Of a stretch of 64,000 bases of DNA, positions 60,602-64,000 are shown in pieces. The position numbers and the translations under genes are program-made. The notes beneath the pieces were generated by a model. That model saw nothing but the letters and a program-made list of their open reading frames with translations. It did not search any database and was not told the origin of the DNA. Source of the stretch: Streptomyces silvae (lineage in GTDB: Bacteria; Actinomycetota; Actinomycetes; Streptomycetales; Streptomycetaceae); contig NZ_JAERUC010000086.1 of assembly GCF_016745505.1 (NCBI RefSeq), positions 1 to 64,000 of the forward strand, read 5' to 3'. Numbering within the stretch: the stretch's first letter is position 1; the number at the start of each line of letters is the position of its first letter.

Positions 60602-61585
60602 ATGGTGCGCGTGGAAACCCCCATCTCCTACATCGCCAAGCGCTGGACTCCGTCGGTGAGGACGGCCAAGCGCGCCGCACTCACCGCGGTGGTGATGAGC
60701 GTGTTCATCATCATCACCGGCGGCGCGGTCCGGCTGACCGGTTCCGGCCTGGGATGCGACACCTGGCCCAAGTGCACCGACGACAGCCTCTTCGCGACGC
60801 CCGAGCAGGGACTGCACGGCGCGATCGAGTTCGGCAACCGGATGCTCACCTACGTCCTGTCGGCCGCGGTCGGCTGGGCGATCATCGCGGCGCGCTCCCT
60901 GAAGCCCCGCAGGCGTGGTCTCACCCGTCTGGCGTGGTCGCAGTTCTGGCTGGTGATGGGGAACGCCGTCATCGGCGGGATCACGGTCTGGGCCGGCCTC
61001 AACCCGTGGTCGGTGGCCGGGCACTTCCTGCTCGCCAACTGCCTGCTCACGGTGGCCGTGCTCACCTGGGTGCGGATCGGCGAGGGCGACGGCGCACCGC
61101 GTCCGCGCGCCCCGCGCCCGGTGCGGCAGCTGTCCTGGGCGATCGTCGCCACCACGGTCGTGCTGATCGTGCTCGGCACCACGGTGACCGGCTCCGGCAA
61201 GCACGCGGGCGACAGCAGCGACGTACCGCGCATGCCGTGGGACTGGAGCGCCGCCGCCCATGTCCACGCCGTCGCCGCCTGGGTCGTCTGCGCCCTGGCC
61301 GTCGCGATGTGGTTCGCCCTGCGTGTCGTGGACGCCCCCGTGGACACCCGGGCCCGCGCCCGTGACCTGCTGATCGTGCTGGTGGCGCAGGGCGGCATCG
61401 GGTACGTGCAGTACTTCAACGACGTGCCGGAGATCCTGGTCGGCCTCCACATGCTCGGCTCGGCCCTGCTGTGGATCGCCGTACTGCGTCTGCTGCTGTC
61501 GCTGCGCGAGCGCCCGGTGGCCGGCACCGGCATTCCCGCGCCCACGGCTGCCGGAGACCTGCCGGAGCACGCCGCCGCGCACTGA
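60602..61585 (+). CDS. ctaA: Heme A synthase (COX15/CtaA)
   Basis: The 327-residue protein has eight membrane helices. Heme-binding histidines lie in LHGAIEFGNR, GHFLLAN, HVHAVAAW and GLHMLGSA, and the Cys pair GLGCDTWPKC matches Bacillus CtaA. It oxidises heme O to heme A for cytochrome oxidase. An ATG at 60581 in frame would add seven residues. Confidence 0.93.
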   Translation: MVRVETPISYIAKRWTPSVRTAKRAALTAVVMSVFIIITGGAVRLTGSGLGCDTWPKCTDDSLFATPEQGLHGAIEFGNRMLTYVLSAAVGWAIIAARSLKPRRRGLTRLAWSQFWLVMGNAVIGGITVWAGLNPWSVAGHFLLANCLLTVAVLTWVRIGEGDGAPRPRAPRPVRQLSWAIVATTVVLIVLGTTVTGSGKHAGDSSDVPRMPWDWSAAAHVHAVAAWVVCALAVAMWFALRVVDAPVDTRARARDLLIVLVAQGGIGYVQYFNDVPEILVGLHMLGSALLWIAVLRLLLSLRERPVAGTGIPAPTAAGDLPEHAAAH

Positions 61586-61718
61586 GCAAGAGCGCCTCCC
61601 CGGCACGTTCCGCCCGGCGTTTCGGACAGGGTGCGTCCGTCCTCTGGACGGGTGCCGCCCCGCCCTCCACCATGGTCCCGGTCGACGACCGCGCGTCCGT
61701 CCGGGGGAAGGTGGGGCG

Positions 61719-62216
61719 ATGGGCTCGTGCTCCGGGGAACACCGCATGGCCTGTTTCTACGAGAAGAGCTACGACGTAGGGGCCTTCAAGGACCGCGCCC
61801 AGCCGCTGCGCCGCGACGAGCTGCCCGCGGTACCCACCCGCGCACCCCTGCTGATACCGGTGGCCGGGGTACTGCTGCTGGTGGCCGGCTTCTCCTGGAA
61901 GCTGGTCCTGCTCGAACTCCTGCTCGTTCCCGTCCTGGTGCTCCTGGCCCGGCGGCGGGTACGGGCACGGCTCAGGGCCCGCGAGAGGGCCGCGGCGTTC
62001 GCGGAGCGCGCGTACGCGCCCGCGGGCAGCGGCCGTTCGGGCTCGGCGATCCGGCACTGTTCCGGGTGCACGGGCGTCCTCGTACGCGCGAAGGACACCG
62101 ACTCCCCGGACGACTACTCCACCCCGACCGACGCGGACGGCTGGGAGGCCTGGGCCCGCGGCCAGGGGGCGGAGTTCGGGCCGGCCCCGCGGCCGGCCGA
62201 ACCCGGGGAGTCCTAG
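61719..62216 (+). CDS. Membrane hypothetical protein
   Basis: The 165-residue protein has two adjacent hydrophobic stretches (about residues 43-77), a basic segment RRRVRARLRARERAAA and a Cys-x-x-Cys (HCSGCTGVLV) in the soluble tail. ATG 61719 follows GGAAGG; ATG 61746 is an alternative. Function unknown. Confidence 0.68.
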   Translation: MGSCSGEHRMACFYEKSYDVGAFKDRAQPLRRDELPAVPTRAPLLIPVAGVLLLVAGFSWKLVLLELLLVPVLVLLARRRVRARLRARERAAAFAERAYAPAGSGRSGSAIRHCSGCTGVLVRAKDTDSPDDYSTPTDADGWEAWARGQGAEFGPAPRPAEPGES

Positions 62217-62254
62217 GCCTCGCCGTGGACCGGGCCGCCGGCCCGGCTCAGCGC

Positions 62255-62623
62255 TCAGGCCTTGTCGTTGGACGGGCCGCCGACCTGGATGCCCGCCATC
62301 CGGGACCACTCGTACGGGCCCGTACGGACCTTGGCCGCGAACTCGCCGTCGAAGTCCTCGTGGACCGTGATCCCGGCCTTCTGCGTGGCGCTCTCGGCCA
62401 CGGCGTAGGAGGGCGCCACCAGGTCCCCCCAGTCGCCGTCCTCGCCGACCAGCACGATGCGGGTGCCCATCTCGCCGAGGTGGGCGAGCTGCCCCTCGGC
62501 GCCGCCGTGCGCCTTGGCGAAGGATCCGATCTGCTTGGCGAGCTTCGCAGCCCTGCGCTCCGCGCGCGCCGCGTGCTTGCTGTCGTCCGTCTGCTGCGTC
62601 TGGGGCTCTGCCGTCTCTGCCAT
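62255..62623 (-). CDS. Conserved hypothetical protein
   Basis: The 122-residue soluble protein has a charged helical N-terminus (Glu/Gln/Thr then ARAERRAAKLAKQIGSF) and a compact C-terminal domain (IVLVGEDGDWGDLVAPSYAVA, then YEWSRMAGIQVGG). Conserved beside ctaB in Streptomyces as far as I know. Function unknown. Confidence 0.75.
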   Translation of the reverse strand: MAETAEPQTQQTDDSKHAARAERRAAKLAKQIGSFAKAHGGAEGQLAHLGEMGTRIVLVGEDGDWGDLVAPSYAVAESATQKAGITVHEDFDGEFAAKVRTGPYEWSRMAGIQVGGPSNDKA

Positions 62624-62656
62624 GGACAGGATGCTACCGACGGGTAGGTGGACTGG

Positions 62657-62700
62657 CGACGGGCGGGGGGCGTGGCCTGGGCCACGTCCCCCGCCCGTCG
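62657..62700 (-). terminator. Long hairpin after ctaB
   Basis: A long stem of about 21 bp (starting CGACGGGC with GCCCGTCG, one G-T pair and a 2-nt loop) lies after the ctaB stop in the minus direction. Confidence 0.8.
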
Positions 62701-62723
62701 GCGGAGCTCCGGTGCGTGCGGGA

Positions 62724-63671
62724 CTACCTCAGGAAGGGGTCCACGGCGACGGCGACGAAGAGGAGCGAGACATAGGTGATGGACCAGTGGAACAGCCGCA
62801 TCTCCTTGAGCTTGGCGCCCGTCACGCCGGACTTCGCCCGGTTCTGCAGGCCGTGGGCCTCCCAGAGCCAGAAGCCTCCGGTCAGCAGGGCGACCGCCGT
62901 GTAGAACCAGCCCGTGTAGCCCAGAGGAGTGAGGAGCAGCGAGACGCCGACCATCACCCAGCTGTAGACGACGATCTGGCGGGCCACCACCCGGTTGGAG
63001 GCGACGACCGGGAGCATCGGGACGCCGACCCGGGCGTAGTCCTCCTTGACCTTCATCGACAGCGGCCAGTAGTGCGGCGGCGTCCAGAAGAAGATCACGG
63101 CGAAAAGGATGACCGCGGCCCAGCTCATCGAATTGGTCACGGCGGACCAGCCGATGAGGACCGGCATGCAGCCCGCGATTCCGCCCCAGACGATGTTCTG
63201 CGAGGTCCGGCGCTTCAGCAGCATCGTGTAGACGACGACGTAGAACAGAAGTGCGCCGAGTGAGAGGGCTGCGGAGAGCCAGTTGACGAGCAGCCCGAAC
63301 CAGACCGTGGAAATCACCGCGAGGGCGATTCCGAAGGCGAGGCACTCGCGGGGGCTCACCATCCCCGTGACCAACGGGCGCTGGGACGTACGGTCCATCA
63401 GCGCGTCGATGTCGCGGTCGATATACATGTTGAGCGCATTGGCACCGCCCGCGGAGAGATATCCGCCGATGGTGGTGGTAACTACGAGCCAAAGATCGGG
63501 CACGCCCTGAGCGGCGAGGAACATCACCGGAACGGTGGTGATCAGCAGCAGCTCGATGATGCGCGGCTTGGTAAGAGCCACGAATGCCTTGATGCGGGCC
63601 CCGGACGGGCGATGGCCCCCTGGGCTCGGAGTCAAGGCGACCCCTGCGGGTCGGGACTCGACGGCCGTCAC
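62724..63671 (-). CDS. ctaB: Protoheme IX farnesyltransferase
   Basis: The 315-residue UbiA-type prenyltransferase has [21 protein letters not shown] (Mg-diphosphate Asp motif) and the second [13 protein letters not shown] segment, with about eight helices. It makes heme O, which CtaA uses. Start taken is GTG 63671 after AGGGG; the frame continues further upstream without support. Confidence 0.94.
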   Translation of the reverse strand: MTAVESRPAGVALTPSPGGHRPSGARIKAFVALTKPRIIELLLITTVPVMFLAAQGVPDLWLVVTTTIGGYLSAGGANALNMYIDRDIDALMDRTSQRPLVTGMVSPRECLAFGIALAVISTVWFGLLVNWLSAALSLGALLFYVVVYTMLLKRRTSQNIVWGGIAGCMPVLIGWSAVTNSMSWAAVILFAVIFFWTPPHYWPLSMKVKEDYARVGVPMLPVVASNRVVARQIVVYSWVMVGVSLLLTPLGYTGWFYTAVALLTGGFWLWEAHGLQNRAKSGVTGAKLKEMRLFHWSITYVSLLFVAVAVDPFLR

Positions 63672-63962
63672 GCACACCCCTGACAGAGAAATCCCAGCAA
63701 GCTCCGGGCGTGAAGGCCCAGTAAAGACTTGCGCGAACCAGACCACTGTAGACGTTGGGCATACGCCGCTCTTCGCGGGGGTGGGGTCGTGTTGGGGTGG
63801 CGCAGAAGTGAACGGCGGCGCTCATACGGGAGGCGAACTCCGCAGGTCGCCCGCACTGTGGAAAGGGCAGAAGTACGGCCTTGGGACGGGGGTAGGCTCG
63901 ACATTGCCCGGTGCGGTAACCAGTCACCGGTTTACAACAGTGGAGAGGAGCCCTGACTCAGG
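63672..63962. other. Divergent ctaB/tkt promoter region
   Basis: 291 bp between divergent starts. I see no gene, no repeat of note and no clear operator. GAGAGGAG lies upstream of the tkt GTG. Confidence 0.6.
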
Positions 63963-64000
63963 GTGAGCACCAAGCCGACCACCACAGACCTCCAGTGGAC
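63963..64000 (+). CDS. tkt: Transketolase (first residues only)
   Basis: The GTG at 63963 begins MSTKPTTTDLQW, the Streptomyces transketolase N-terminus, and the gene runs off the right edge. Divergence from ctaB fits the common actinomycete order ctaB / tkt. Confidence 0.85.
   Translation, partial: MSTKPTTTDLQW

Overview
The window looks like chromosomal DNA of a Streptomyces species. It is GC-rich, its genes follow the usual GC-rich codon pattern, GTG and TTG starts are common, many neighbouring genes overlap by 1 or 4 bases, and several blocks are Streptomyces-typical: sufR-B-D-Rieske-C-S-U-T, ctaA, and ctaB divergent from tkt. I see no insertion sequence, prophage, CRISPR array, rRNA or conventional tRNA.

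Layout. 1-2.2 kb: CotH / DUF4956 / VTC-domain module. 2.4-5.5 kb: an aldehyde dehydrogenase and DUF1349 gene divergent from an IclR regulator. 5.5-6.6 kb: a decayed membrane-protein gene joined to a LuxR-type response-regulator fragment. 6.7-14.6 kb: a penicillin-binding protein, a purine permease, a SigE-type sigma factor with its membrane partner, a PL3 pectate lyase, a histone H1-like protein and a D,D-carboxypeptidase. 14.7-32.2 kb: a large plant cell-wall locus with secreted pectinesterase, PL1 pectate lyase and rhamnogalacturonan acetylesterase, a sugar ABC importer, GH43, a Gfo/Idh oxidoreductase and a PmoA-like protein, a sugar-acid dehydratase, two DHDPS-family lyases, a GntR regulator and uronate dehydrogenase. 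32-34 kb: TerD-type and small proteins. 34-36 kb: a TROVE (Ro60) protein with two Y-RNA-like RNA structures upstream. 36-44 kb: PhoX-type phosphatase, a phytase-esterase-like protein and secreted or hypothetical proteins. 43.6-45.5 kb: dapA and dapD, with overlapping convergent stop codons. 45.5-52 kb: transporters and regulators, including an HxlR-peroxiredoxin fusion. 52-58.6 kb: suf operon. 58.8-64 kb: ABC exporter, ctaA, small proteins, ctaB and the start of tkt.

How the genes work together. The secreted lyases and esterases would open pectin and the ABC system would import fragments. Uronate dehydrogenase and the KdgD-like lyase fit the oxidative galacturonate route. The IlvD/Edd dehydratase and the second DHDPS-family lyase fit the L-arabinonate route. 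Both routes end at alpha-ketoglutarate semialdehyde, which the aldehyde dehydrogenase at 3-4.5 kb would oxidise to 2-oxoglutarate. Near-identical palindromes upstream of that dehydrogenase/IclR pair and of the transporter operon, 20 kb apart, suggest one IclR regulon. A second repeated element sits just downstream of both divergent promoters between kdgD and udh.

The most striking element is upstream of the TROVE gene. A roughly 140-nt structure can be folded by hand into a Ro60-binding-type stem carrying a circularly permuted tRNA: T arm first, an acceptor stem closed by a UCCG tetraloop, then the D arm, with the ends emerging where the anticodon loop should be. A second, shorter hairpin repeats the same stem and internal-loop signature.
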